Shown here: piece after piece, positions 9,519 to 18,088 of the stretch
How the letters are laid out: each line of letters begins with the position of its first letter
Position numbering within the stretch: the stretch's first letter is position 1
Made by a program: the position numbers and the translations under genes
Assembly (NCBI RefSeq): GCF_035481675.1
Contig: NZ_JAYJJW010000001.1
Coordinates: forward strand, 1,860,001 to 1,924,000
Direction of reading: 5' to 3'
Origin: Alteriqipengyuania_B sp035481675
GTDB lineage: Bacteria > Pseudomonadota > Alphaproteobacteria > Sphingomonadales > Sphingomonadaceae
Length of the DNA: 64,000 nt
The notes under the pieces: model-generated
The model's input: the letters and a program-made list of their open reading frames with translations, nothing else
What the model was told of the DNA's origin: nothing
Databases searched by the model: none

Positions 9519-10417
9519 GCGGACGGCGGAACAGGCTGCTTTACCTTATCGCGGTTGTCGGGGCGGCGTTCGCCCAGGACGCCGCGACCCAAGACATCCC
9601 CCTTGAAGGCGAGCCGAGCGCAGGGAATGCAGCAAATTTCACAGCAGCCTCGGATTGGACCGTGCAGGCGAAGGCGCAGGCTTGTTCTATCGAGCAGGTT
9701 TTCGAAGCCGGCAGCGAAACTATTCGTCTGCGATTCGAGCAGCAGGGGCCATCCGAATATGCTCGCATGACAATCGCCGGGTTTCGTTTCCGGCATCTCC
9801 CTGAATACGGAAGGGTCGCGCTTCGCTTCGGTGCCGACGGGCAGGCAGTCGAGAAGGAATATCTGCTGGAGATTGCGTCCGGGTTTTCACGTCAAATTGT
9901 GACGTGGGGCGTCAGGCCGAGTGCGGGGAGCCTCGCATCGCGAAATGCGGCCAGCGATGGGATGCTCACGCACGCGGACTTTGACGGTCTGGATTGGGTA
10001 TTTGTCTCCGGTGACAATTTCGACGGATTCTACCTCCCCTTAAGAAATATGGCTGCGGCGACCGAAACGCTGGCCGATTGCAACACGCGCTTCTCGGAAC
10101 GCGACGCTGATTTGCAACCCGGCAGGAGGGCGCAGCCCGCCTTTTCCCGGCAGGTCGCAATGGCAATGCTCCCTATTGCTGCGCGGACGGTACGCCGAGG
10201 CCAGGATCCGGTTGTGGTAAGCTTGACCATGCCCGTATCGGCAGATGGGTCTGTTGGCGAATGCCGTCACGACGGAACGGGCCGCGCCGCGGATGCGGGC
10301 GATCGCATTTGCGCCCTATTTGCGGGGACAAAAATGTTGCCTGCTCTCGATTTTGAAGGGCGGCCGTTCGACAGCACCTACGAAACGACTCTCACGTTGC
10401 GCGACGGCAACCGCTAG
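9515..10417 (+). CDS. Secreted protein with a TonB-C-like C-terminal domain, copy 2
   Basis: This diverged tandem paralog of the preceding gene also has exactly 300 residues. The start is read as GTG at 9515 inside the previous stop (GTGA). It gives a signal peptide SGRRNRLLYLIAVVGAAFA with cleavage near FAQ-DA. The order of recognisable blocks matches copy 1: FTAASDWTVQAKAQACSI against FVPASAWQVARAPEYCRL, and PVSADGSVGECRHDG against IVAADGSIEDCIVQA. Its DNA is visibly richer in A/T at third positions than its neighbours, which could mean relaxed selection or a foreign origin. No catalytic motif is seen. Function is unknown. Confidence 0.78.
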   Translation: MSGRRNRLLYLIAVVGAAFAQDAATQDIPLEGEPSAGNAANFTAASDWTVQAKAQACSIEQVFEAGSETIRLRFEQQGPSEYARMTIAGFRFRHLPEYGRVALRFGADGQAVEKEYLLEIASGFSRQIVTWGVRPSAGSLASRNAASDGMLTHADFDGLDWVFVSGDNFDGFYLPLRNMAAATETLADCNTRFSERDADLQPGRRAQPAFSRQVAMAMLPIAARTVRRGQDPVVVSLTMPVSADGSVGECRHDGTGRAADAGDRICALFAGTKMLPALDFEGRPFDSTYETTLTLRDGNR

Positions 10418-10457
10418 CCTTCGATTACCGCTCGTTAACCATACCGCGCTAACCCCT

Positions 10458-10480
10458 CCCCGACAGGGTTACGGGGGTTT
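10458..10480 (+). terminator. Possible weak terminator hairpin ahead of the YqhA-type gene
   Basis: CCCCG (10458-10462) can pair with CGGGG (10472-10476), followed by GTTTCG. AACCCC (10451-10456) offers an alternative longer pairing. The GGGGG of the 3' arm lies 10 nt before the ATG at 10488 and is its likely ribosome-binding site. This is a weaker example of the terminator/ribosome-site overlap at 8574 and 46240. Confidence 0.4.
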
Positions 10481-10487
10481 CGCAACG

Positions 10488-11096
10488 ATGCGTCACGAAA
10501 AGATCGATGTAGAGGGTGCTACCGAGGTAAAGCGGTCGCGGCCGCAGGTGCTGGAGCGGGCGGAGGACCTGCTCGAAAAGACGCTGTTCGCCAGCCGCTG
10601 GCTGATGGCGCCGTTCTACCTGCTGATGATCGGCGCGCTCGGCATGCTGCTCGTCAAGTTCGCGCAGGAAAGCTGGCACATCGTCACGCATACGCTGATC
10701 ATGAGCGAGGCCGATGCGGTGCTCGCCGTGCTCTCGCTGATCGACATCACGCTGACGGGCAACTTGTTGCTGATGGTGCTGTTCGCGGGTTACGAGAACT
10801 TCGTCTCCAAGATGGATGTCGCCGACCACGAAGACCGGCCCGACTGGATGGGCAAGGTCGATTTCTCCGGCCTCAAGCTGAAGCTGGTCGCCTCCATCGT
10901 GGCCATTTCCGGGATCAACCTGCTGAAGAATTTCATGGCGCTGGAACCCGGCATCGTGAACGGCGCCAAGCAGGACCAGCTGTTCTGGCTCGTTACGATC
11001 CACATGGCCTTCGTCGGCAGCGGCGTGCTGCTCGCCTACATGGACAAGCTGACGATCAGCTCCAAGATGATCGAAAAGCAGACCAGCAAGCTATAG
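10488..11096 (+). CDS. YqhA/UPF0114 family inner-membrane protein
   Basis: This 202-residue protein has about four hydrophobic segments: WLMAPFYLLMIGALGMLLV, AVLSLIDITLTGNLLLMVLF, LVASIVAISGINLLKNF and FWLVTIHMAFVGSGVLLAY. The order and the G-Y-E-N-F-V loop after the second helix match the UPF0114 (YqhA) family, whose function is not established. The upstream reading is open, but the ATG at 10488 is the first giving a sensible N-terminus and follows a GGGGG. The upstream gap holds TTAACCAT (10434-10441), which resembles a CtrA half-site. Its stop CTATAG is shared with the convergent acetyltransferase gene. Confidence 0.9.
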   Translation: MRHEKIDVEGATEVKRSRPQVLERAEDLLEKTLFASRWLMAPFYLLMIGALGMLLVKFAQESWHIVTHTLIMSEADAVLAVLSLIDITLTGNLLLMVLFAGYENFVSKMDVADHEDRPDWMGKVDFSGLKLKLVASIVAISGINLLKNFMALEPGIVNGAKQDQLFWLVTIHMAFVGSGVLLAYMDKLTISSKMIEKQTSKL

Positions 11097-11624
11097 GGTG
11101 TCGGCGCGGGCTGCGGGGCGCTCGAACAGGTCGAGCGTTTCGCCGTCCTTTTCGATGGACCGCAAGAGAGTGAAACCTAGCGTTTCGGCGAGCTTTACCG
11201 ACGCCGCATTGCCGCGAGTGATCATGCACACGCTGCGGCGGCCGAACCCGGCGTCGAACCATGCGTAGATCGCGCGCATCGCTTCCGAAGCGAGGCCTTT
11301 CCCACCCGCTTCGGGCCGCATGATCCAGCCGGCTTCCGGGCCGTCGTCGAAATCCTCGCCGATGTCGCGGAAGGTGTGGAAGATGCCGGCCTGGCCGATG
11401 ATTCGCCGCTCGCCCGGTTCGCGCACCAGCACCATGCCGTAACCGTGGAGCAGCCAGCTCCCGCCGTTCTTCTGGAAACGTTCGAAAGTGCGTGCAGGGT
11501 CGCTCGGCGGGCCGAGGTAGCGCGCGGTTTCCGGATGCGAGATGATTTCGTGAATTTCGCGCCAGTCACCGGCCTCGGGCAGCCACAGCTCCAGCCGCTC
11601 GGTGACGAGGAACGGCGCGGTCAC
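11091..11624 (-). CDS. GNAT-family N-acetyltransferase (RimJ/RimL-like)
   Basis: This 177-residue protein begins VTAPFLVTERLELWLPEAGD, the usual TERL entry of RimJ-like GNAT enzymes. Acetyl-CoA binding is suggested by EAGGKGLASEAMRAIYAWF (the R/Q-x-x-G-x-G/A region, about residues 100-120), followed by NAASVKLAETLGF. It should acetylate an amine on a protein or small molecule; the target cannot be predicted. The start is read as GTG at 11624, overlapping the stop of the DUF445 gene (GTGA), though GTG at 11627 is also in frame. Its stop overlaps that of the convergent YqhA-type gene. It is the last gene of the efflux operon. Confidence 0.88.
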   Translation of the reverse strand: MTAPFLVTERLELWLPEAGDWREIHEIISHPETARYLGPPSDPARTFERFQKNGGSWLLHGYGMVLVREPGERRIIGQAGIFHTFRDIGEDFDDGPEAGWIMRPEAGGKGLASEAMRAIYAWFDAGFGRRSVCMITRGNAASVKLAETLGFTLLRSIEKDGETLDLFERPAARADTL

Positions 11625-12874
11625 CACAGTTGCATCAGCCCGTGCAGCGTCAGGCCCACGAGGCCGCCCACCAGCGTGCCGTTTATGCGGATGAACTGGA
11701 GGTCGCGCCCGACTGCGCCTTCCAGCCGGTCGGTCAGCGTGCGCGCGTCCCAGCGGCGCACGGTTTCGGATACCAGCTGCACGATTTGGTCGCCGTGTCG
11801 GGTGGCGACGCCTACGGCCGTGCGTCGGGCGAAACGGTTGATTTGCCACTGCAGGCGCTCGTCCTCGCGCAGGGCGTTGCCGAGATCGTCAAGGCTGTCG
11901 GCGAATTGAGCGCCGAGCGAGCTTTGCGGATCGCGCGCCCGCTTGATCAGGCTCTGGCGGATCCGCTCCCATACGCGCTGCCACCATTCGGCCACCGCCG
12001 GGTTGGCGATCAGCTCGTTCTTCAGCTTCTCCACGCGGGCGCGGAAATCCTCGTCATGCTGCAGATCGCGGGCGAGGGTTTCCAGCCCCTCTTCCAGCTT
12101 GTCGCGCAGCGGATGGTTGGGATCGACCAGCACTTCGGCCAGCAGCTTGTAGAGCCCGTCGAGCACGGAATTGGCCAGCCGCTCGTCCAGCCCGGTGAAG
12201 CGCAGCAGCGCATTCGCCCGGTCGTGGATCATGTCGCGGACCATCGTCTCGTTGTCTTCCAGCACCAGCCCGGCCCAGCGGATCGTGCTGTCGACCAGCG
12301 GCAGGTGTTTGCGGTCCGCCATGGCGACTTCCATCATCCGCCCGAACAGCGGCGCGACTTCGATCCTTTCGAGCTGGCTGGCGAGGCCGGAGCGGACCTG
12401 CGTGCCGAGCCGTTCGGGATCGAGCGATTCGAGCAGTTCGGCGAACAGCTCGGTTGCGCCGGCACGGATGCGCGACGGCCCTTCCCGCCCCGGTTCGGAC
12501 AGGAAATTCCCCGCCGCCCCGGCGAGGTTCATGTTCTTCATGCGCCGCGCCACGACCTGCGGGATGAGGAAATTCTCGCGCAGGAAGACCGCCATCGTGT
12601 CGGCAATGCGGTCCTTGTTCTCCGGGATGATCGCCGTGTGCGGGATCGGCAGGCCGAGCGGGCGGCGGAACAGCGCGGTGACCGCGAACCAGTCCGCCAG
12701 CCCGCCGACAAGGCCGGCCTCGGCAAAGGCATGGACATATCCCCATGCCCAGTGCGCGCCTTCGAACCGGCCGGAGACGAGGAAGACGGCGGCCATTACC
12801 ACCAGCATGCCGGTGGCGGCCATCCGCATCCTGCGGGCGCGGTCCTGCAACAGGGGGGAAGCGGCGGCGGTCAT
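11621..12874 (-). CDS. DUF445 family membrane-anchored protein
   Basis: This 417-residue protein is of the DUF445 type. An N-terminal helix (MRMAATGMLVVMAAVFLVSG) and the conserved AEAGLVGGLADWFAVTALF block (about 50-70) are followed by RRPLGLPIPHTAIIP. A long helical region comes next, and a C-terminal hydrophobic segment closes the protein (NGTLVGGLVGLTLHGLMQLW). No biochemical role is established for the family. It starts only 9 bp after the RND permease stop and overlaps the acetyltransferase start, so it is probably made with the efflux pump. Family membership is well supported and the function unknown. Confidence 0.92.
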   Translation of the reverse strand: MTAAASPLLQDRARRMRMAATGMLVVMAAVFLVSGRFEGAHWAWGYVHAFAEAGLVGGLADWFAVTALFRRPLGLPIPHTAIIPENKDRIADTMAVFLRENFLIPQVVARRMKNMNLAGAAGNFLSEPGREGPSRIRAGATELFAELLESLDPERLGTQVRSGLASQLERIEVAPLFGRMMEVAMADRKHLPLVDSTIRWAGLVLEDNETMVRDMIHDRANALLRFTGLDERLANSVLDGLYKLLAEVLVDPNHPLRDKLEEGLETLARDLQHDEDFRARVEKLKNELIANPAVAEWWQRVWERIRQSLIKRARDPQSSLGAQFADSLDDLGNALREDERLQWQINRFARRTAVGVATRHGDQIVQLVSETVRRWDARTLTDRLEGAVGRDLQFIRINGTLVGGLVGLTLHGLMQLW

Positions 12875-12883
12875 GGCCGCGGC

Positions 12884-15800
12884 CTATTCGGCCGGCTGCA
12901 GTCCGTCTTCGGCGCGGGGTTGTATGGGCCGGGTATCATCACCTTTCCTGTAACTCAGGAAACGCTGGCTTAGCCATGGCCCCATGCGTTTTTCGATGCC
13001 GTCGGCCAGGCTGAAGCCGGCCGGGACGATCAGCAGCGTCAGCACGGTGGAAAGCAGCAGCCCGCCGATAACGACCGTGCCCATCGGCGCGCGCCATGCG
13101 CCGTCCGCACCGATGGAAACGGCGGTCGGGATCATGCCCGCGCCCATCGCCACCGTGGTCATCACGATCGGCTGGGCACGCTTGCGGCCCGCATCGATGA
13201 TTGCATCGAACTTGCGCACGCCCTGCGCCATCTCCTCGATCGCGAAGTCGACCAGCAGGATGGAATTCTTCGCCACGATCCCGAACAGCAGGAGGATGCC
13301 GATGAACACCGGCATGGAGATCTGCTGGCCGATCAGGTTGATCGCAATGATCCCGCCCAGCGGCGCGAGCAGCAGCGAGCCCATATTGACCAGCGGGCTC
13401 ATCAGCCGCTGGTACAGCAGCACCAGCACCGCGAAGACCAGCAGGATACCGGTGACGAGCGCGGTCTGGAAATCGGCAATCAGGTCGGCAAGGAACTCCT
13501 CGCCGCCGGCGGCCTGCGTGCTGACCCCGGTCGGCAGATTCTGCATCGCGGGCAGCTCGTTGATCCGCTGGGTCGCGGTGCCGAGATCAGCGCCGGGCGC
13601 AAGGTCCGCGCCGATGAAGACGCGGCGCTGGCGGTCGTAGCGCTGGATTTCCGTGGGTCCGGCCCCGAAGCTGATTTCCGCCACCCGCTCCAGCGGCACC
13701 GAGCCGCCGGTCGCCGTGGGCACCGGGAGGTTACGGATCGTATCGAGATTGCCGCGCCCGCTTTCGGGCAGCATCACGCGGATCGGCACCTGGCGGTCGG
13801 ACAGGGAGAAGCGCGCGGCCGACTGGTCGGTTTCGCCGATGGTGGCGATGCGGATCGCCTGGCTGAGCGCGACGGTTGTCACGCCGAGCGAGGCGGCAAG
13901 GTCCGCGCGCGGGGTGATGATGAGCTCCGGCCGCTGCAAATCGGCCTCGACCCGCGGCTGGCGCACGAGATCGAGCCCGCGCATATCCTCGACCACCTGC
14001 TGTGCCGCCTGCGACAGCAGTTCGGGATCGCTTCCCTGCAGCAGCACGGTGATGTCGCGGCCCGATCCGCCGCCCGGCCCCTGGTTGTTCTGGAAGCTCA
14101 CCCGCGCATCCGCGATGTCGGAGAACAGCAGCGCCGTTTCGCGTTCGAAATCCTGGCTGTTGCGCACGCGATCTTCACGCAGGGTGACATTGAGGTTGGC
14201 GTTGCCTTCGTTGACATTGACGAGGACGTCCTCGACCTCCTGCTGCTGTTTCAGGATGTCCTCGACCTGGTCGGCGACCGCCTCGGTCTGCTCCAGCGTG
14301 GTGCCCGGCACCATGGAGATGCGCACGCGGCTGAAATCGAGGTTCACGTCGGGGAAGAACTGGACCGGCGTCGCCGTGATGGCGAGGATCGTGAGGACGA
14401 AGGACATCAGGCCCACGCCCATCACCTTGACCCGGTTGTCCGCAAAGCGCGCCCGGAACCGGCCCGAACGCCAGCGGTACCACGCGCCGAAGCGGGTCGA
14501 ACCGAAGATGCCGAGGATGACCTTGCGCAGCACCCACGCAAAGCCGCTGGTGACGTACCAAGCGATGACGGCGGCGAGGATCAGCAGCAGGAACATCCGG
14601 ATCAGGCCGAGGCCGATGATCGGCTGCAGGAACTGGTTGCTGTGGTAGTAGAGCAAGCCGGTGATGCCTGCGAAAACGAGGCCGATGACCGTGAAAATCA
14701 CGATGCCGAAGGGATATTGCCACCAGCGCGCGTGGACTTTCTCCAGCCCTGCACGGATGCGTTCGGCGCCGCTGCGGTCCAGCGTCCAGCGCAGCAGACG
14801 GTCGTAACGGTCGATCCACGGCCCGTTGGCATGGTCGGCATGGCCGTGCGATTTCAGGAAATAGGCCGCGATCATCGGTGTTATCATGCGCGCGACCGCA
14901 AGGCTCATCAGCACCGCGACCACCACGGTGAGGCCGAAGTTCTTGAAGAACTCGCCCGCGATACCCGGCATCAGGCCGACCGGCAGGAACACCGCGACGA
15001 TGGAGAAGGTGGTGGCGACCACGGCGAGGCCGATCTCGTCCGCCGCGTCGATACTGGCCTGGTAGGCCGTCTTGCCCATGCGCATATGGCGCACGATGTT
15101 CTCGATCTCCACGATCGCATCGTCGACCAGCACCCCGGCGACGAGGCCCAGAGCCAGCAGGCTGAGCGAATTGAGCGTGAAGCCGAGCAGGTCCATGAAC
15201 CAGAAGGTCGGGATCGCCGAAAGCGGGATGGCGAGCGCCGCGATGATCGTCGCGCGCCAGTCCCGCAGGAAGAAGAACACCACGATCACCGCCAGCACGG
15301 CGCCTTCGATCATGGCGGCCATGGAGGAGGAGTATTGCCCCTTCGTGTACTGCACCTCGTTGTCGAGTTCGACGATATCGACGCCGGGGTTCTCTTCCTC
15401 GATCTGCCTGATGACTTCCTGCGCCGCGTCATAGACGCTGACGTCGGATTCGCCCTTCGCGCGGGTCAGGCCGAAAGTGACCACGGGCTTGCCGTTGACC
15501 TTGGAAATGGAGCGGATCTCGCTGTTGCCGTCGGTCACGTCGGCGACGTCGGTCAGCTTGATCGTGCGCCCGCCGCCCAGCGATATATTGCGCTGGCTGA
15601 GCTCGTAGGCGGTTTCCGCATTGCCGAGCACACGGACCGACTGGCGCGAGCCGGCGATTTCCGCCTGGCCGCCGCCGGCATCGAGGTTGCTCTGCCGCAA
15701 TACCGAATTGATCTGCGACGCCGTAACGCCAAGGGACTGCATGCGGGCCGGGTCGAGGATGACGCGGATTTCGCGGTCGACCCCGCCGCGCCGGCCGGCA

Positions 15801-16327
15801 GAGGCCATGCCGGGCACCGCCAGCAACCGCTTCGACACGACATCGTCGACGAACCAGCTGAGCTGCTCCATCGTCATGTCTTCCGATTCCACGGCGTAGC
15901 TGGCGAAGGGACGGTTGGAGTTCTGGACGCGGAAAACCCGCGGCTCGAGGATGCCGTCCGGCAAGTCGCCGCGGATCTGGTCGACCGCCGCCTTCACCTC
16001 GTTCACCGCGACATTCACGTCGACGCCGATCTGCATGCGCACGACCGTCTGGCTGAAGCCTTCGCTGACCTGCGATTCGATCAGGTCCACGCCCTCGACC
16101 GTGCTGACCGAGGATTCGACCTTTTCGGTGATCTGGGTGTCGAGCTCGCTCGGTGCGGCGCCGGGCTGCGAAATGCCGACGATGACAACCGGGAAGTCCA
16201 CGTCCGGGTCGTTCTGCACTTCCATCCGGTTGAAGCTGAGGATGCCGGCAAAGGTCAGCGCCACGAACAGGACGATTGGGACGACCGGGTTGCGGATCGA
16301 CCACGCGGAGATGTTACGGAAATTCAC
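12884..16327 (-). CDS. Efflux RND transporter permease (HAE1/AcrB type) with an enlarged central region
   Basis: This proton-driven inner-membrane pump has 1147 residues from the GTG at 16327, against about 1030-1050 for AcrB-like proteins. The first half holds the helix-4 motif VLVDDAIVEIENIV (Asp pair near residue 400) and the second half FGIVAKNSILLVDFA (Lys near 1012), so the proton relay is intact. Porter-domain sequence GISQPGAAPSELDTQI starts as expected. The extra length falls between the halves: about residues 537-560 and 571-595 are two additional hydrophobic segments (YPFGIVIFTVIGLVF; MFLLLILAAVIAWYV) before the second half begins near 632. It sits 7 bp after the adaptor gene. The start is a GTG because no ATG precedes the conserved FRNISAWSIRNP. 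The substrate is unknown. Confidence 0.95.
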   Translation of the reverse strand: MNFRNISAWSIRNPVVPIVLFVALTFAGILSFNRMEVQNDPDVDFPVVIVGISQPGAAPSELDTQITEKVESSVSTVEGVDLIESQVSEGFSQTVVRMQIGVDVNVAVNEVKAAVDQIRGDLPDGILEPRVFRVQNSNRPFASYAVESEDMTMEQLSWFVDDVVSKRLLAVPGMASAGRRGGVDREIRVILDPARMQSLGVTASQINSVLRQSNLDAGGGQAEIAGSRQSVRVLGNAETAYELSQRNISLGGGRTIKLTDVADVTDGNSEIRSISKVNGKPVVTFGLTRAKGESDVSVYDAAQEVIRQIEEENPGVDIVELDNEVQYTKGQYSSSMAAMIEGAVLAVIVVFFFLRDWRATIIAALAIPLSAIPTFWFMDLLGFTLNSLSLLALGLVAGVLVDDAIVEIENIVRHMRMGKTAYQASIDAADEIGLAVVATTFSIVAVFLPVGLMPGIAGEFFKNFGLTVVVAVLMSLAVARMITPMIAAYFLKSHGHADHANGPWIDRYDRLLRWTLDRSGAERIRAGLEKVHARWWQYPFGIVIFTVIGLVFAGITGLLYYHSNQFLQPIIGLGLIRMFLLLILAAVIAWYVTSGFAWVLRKVILGIFGSTRFGAWYRWRSGRFRARFADNRVKVMGVGLMSFVLTILAITATPVQFFPDVNLDFSRVRISMVPGTTLEQTEAVADQVEDILKQQQEVEDVLVNVNEGNANLNVTLREDRVRNSQDFERETALLFSDIADARVSFQNNQGPGGGSGRDITVLLQGSDPELLSQAAQQVVEDMRGLDLVRQPRVEADLQRPELIITPRADLAASLGVTTVALSQAIRIATIGETDQSAARFSLSDRQVPIRVMLPESGRGNLDTIRNLPVPTATGGSVPLERVAEISFGAGPTEIQRYDRQRRVFIGADLAPGADLGTATQRINELPAMQNLPTGVSTQAAGGEEFLADLIADFQTALVTGILLVFAVLVLLYQRLMSPLVNMGSLLLAPLGGIIAINLIGQQISMPVFIGILLLFGIVAKNSILLVDFAIEEMAQGVRKFDAIIDAGRKRAQPIVMTTVAMGAGMIPTAVSIGADGAWRAPMGTVVIGGLLLSTVLTLLIVPAGFSLADGIEKRMGPWLSQRFLSYRKGDDTRPIQPRAEDGLQPAE

Positions 16328-16334
16328 GGTTCGA

Positions 16335-17561
16335 TCACCGGCGCGGGGCGACCGGGCGCACGGTCTCCCCTTCGTTGAGGAAGCCGCCGGCGCGCAGCAC
16401 GACACGCTCCGTGCCGCTGAGGCCGGAGGCGATGGCCACGCCGTTCTGGGTGATCAGTCCGGTTTCCACCGCGCGGCGGACGATCTTGTTGTCCTCGCCG
16501 ATGATGAAAACGTAGCTGCCTTCGTCGTCGCTCATCACCGCGCTTTCGGGAAGCAGCGGCGCGACCAGCGTGCCGCTGTTGATTGTCGCGGTGGCGAACC
16601 CTCCGGGCTTGAGCCCTTCGTTGTAGGACAGCGCGATGCGCGCCGTTCCCTGCCGGTTCTGCTGGTCGATAGTCGGCGCAATCTGCCAGACCTGGCCGGA
16701 GAACTCGCGGTCGGTCCCGACAGGCTTCACGGTGGCGGCGGTGCCAGTGGATATGCGGGCCAGTTCGGCTTCGCCCACCTGCGCCAGCATTTCCATTTCG
16801 CCGCCGCGGGCGATGGTGAAGAGCGAGGGCGTGCCGGCACTGACCGTCTGGCCGGGCTCGACGCTGCGCGACAGCACGAGGCCGGAAACCGGGGCATAGA
16901 TGTTGAGCCGGGCGTTGCGGGCCTGCAATTCGTTCAGCTGCGCGCGGGCGACCTGCACCCGGGCACGGGCGGCATCGCGCGTTGCCGTGAGGCGGTCGAC
17001 ATCGGCGGTAGAGATGAAGCCGCGCTCGACCAGCTTGAGCGCGCGTTCGAGATTGCTCTGCGCGAGGTCGAGATCGGCCTGCGCCACGCCGATCTGGGCG
17101 CGAGCGGCAGCGGCCTGCTGGTTCTGGACGGAGCGGTCGATGCTGACGAGCACCTGCCCCTGGCGCACCCAGTCGCCGGCATCGGCGTTGACGGATACTA
17201 CGCGGCCGCCTTCACCGACGACCCCGACGCTGGTTTCGCGGCGCGCGGCGATGGTGCCGGTCGCGCTCAGCGTACCTTCGATGGTGGTGCGGCCCGGCGC
17301 GACGACGGTCACCGCCGGGGCTTCTTCGGCATTGCCGGTGTCGGCCGGGGCGCCGCCGCCCTTGATCATGGCATAGGCTGCGATCGCCGCCAGCAGCGCG
17401 ATGACGACCGCGATGATGATGATCCGCCGCCGCTTGCGCCGGTCCGCATCGTCGGTGGTGTCGATTTCGACACGGCTTTCCGTGTCCGCGGCAATCTCGT
17501 GCTGCGGGCGCCATTTATCTTTTTCCACGCCGGTTTCGTAATTCATCTCTTCGTGCCCCAT
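16335..17561 (-). CDS. RND efflux periplasmic adaptor subunit
   Basis: This 408-residue membrane-fusion protein partners the downstream RND permease. A short charged cytoplasmic start (about 1-45, rich in R and K at DRRKRRR) leads into one membrane helix (IIIIAVVIALLAAIAAYAM). The biotinyl-lipoyl halves (TSVGVVGEGGRVVSVNADAG; IYAPVSGLVLSRSVEPGQ) flank an alpha-hairpin with alternating A, R, Q and L (about 140-210). The beta-barrel and membrane-proximal domains follow. There is no lipobox, so it is anchored by the helix. The gene starts at the ATG at 17561; ATG 17546 is also possible. No outer-membrane factor or local regulator is encoded beside it. Confidence 0.93.
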   Translation of the reverse strand: MGHEEMNYETGVEKDKWRPQHEIAADTESRVEIDTTDDADRRKRRRIIIIAVVIALLAAIAAYAMIKGGGAPADTGNAEEAPAVTVVAPGRTTIEGTLSATGTIAARRETSVGVVGEGGRVVSVNADAGDWVRQGQVLVSIDRSVQNQQAAAARAQIGVAQADLDLAQSNLERALKLVERGFISTADVDRLTATRDAARARVQVARAQLNELQARNARLNIYAPVSGLVLSRSVEPGQTVSAGTPSLFTIARGGEMEMLAQVGEAELARISTGTAATVKPVGTDREFSGQVWQIAPTIDQQNRQGTARIALSYNEGLKPGGFATATINSGTLVAPLLPESAVMSDDEGSYVFIIGEDNKIVRRAVETGLITQNGVAIASGLSGTERVVLRAGGFLNEGETVRPVAPRR

Positions 17562-17591
17562 GGCGGCTCTGGGGTGTGTTATCTCAATATA

Positions 17592-17666
17592 GCACCCCCG
17601 GCAAGCAACATTCCGCGCTTAGGCCGGGTGGTTTGTCCTAGCAATCATCGCCCCGACCGGGGGTGC
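17592..17666. repeat. Ten-base inverted repeat flanking the efflux-operon promoter region
   Basis: GCACCCCCGG (17592-17601) and its perfect reverse complement CCGGGGGTGC (17657-17666) are separated by 55 bp, directly upstream of the RND adaptor start at 17561. A TATATT on the minus strand next to the inner copy could be a -10 element. Paired distant arms suggest two binding sites for one regulator or a long stem. The regulator is not encoded nearby. Confidence 0.5.
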
Positions 17667-17712
17667 AACTCCCTCGACAAGTGACGTGAAACGGCCACAG
17701 GGCGCAAGACAA

Positions 17713-17743
17713 GGGGCGGCCCGGCGCTGTGCCGGACCGCCCC
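17713..17743 (-). terminator. Hairpin after the GlsB/YeaQ-like gene
   Basis: A 13-bp stem (GGGGCGGCCCGGC with GCCGGACCGCCCC, one wobble) has a 5-nt loop and is followed on the minus strand by TTGTCTTG. It lies 35 bp beyond the stop at 17778. The T-tract is imperfect, so efficiency is uncertain. A second small hairpin, AGCTGCTGAAGCAGCT, sits at 17750-17765. Confidence 0.65.
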
Positions 17744-17777
17744 TGCCAAAGCTGCTGAAGCAGCTAGGGAATGTCTC

Positions 17778-18041
17778 TTAGCGTACCCGACCGCGCTGGA
17801 TCAGGTTGACGATGGCCAGCAGCACGATGGCGCCGAGGATCGCAACGAGCAGGCCCGTAAGCGAGAATTCCTGTACGCTACCGCCAACGCCGAACTGGTT
17901 GGCGATCAGGTTGCCGATCACCGAGCCGATGCAGCCGACGATCACGTTCCAGATGATGCCCATCGAAGCGTCGCGGTTCATCACCATGCTGGCCAGCCAG
18001 CCAGCCACACCACCGACGATAATTGCAATAATCCAACCCAT
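17778..18041 (-). CDS. GlsB/YeaQ/YmgE family stress-response membrane protein
   Basis: This 87-residue, three-helix protein begins MGWIIAIIVGGVAGWLAS and ends with a short basic tail (QRGRVR). G-x3-G-type spacing, NVIVGCIGSVIGNLI and a last helix LLVAILGAIVLLAIVNLI match the transglycosylase-associated family. These small inner-membrane proteins are commonly induced by general stress. The ATG follows a strong AGGAGGT at 6-nt spacing. A GGAAC-N16-CGTT promoter (18089-18113) of the alphaproteobacterial EcfG type lies upstream, so general-stress control is very likely. A hairpin follows the gene. The molecular role is unknown despite the family name. Confidence 0.93.
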   Translation of the reverse strand: MGWIIAIIVGGVAGWLASMVMNRDASMGIIWNVIVGCIGSVIGNLIANQFGVGGSVQEFSLTGLLVAILGAIVLLAIVNLIQRGRVR

Positions 18042-18088
18042 ACGTACCTCCTGTTATTATTATGGCCTGCGTGGCCTATGCGGGGTGA

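Noticed and set aside
14642..16378. Open frame of 578 codons on the + strand opposite the RND permease
   Set aside because: Its product is a run of R, H, D, A and V with no domain, exactly antisense to a clear RND protein. High third-position GC leaves reverse frames open.
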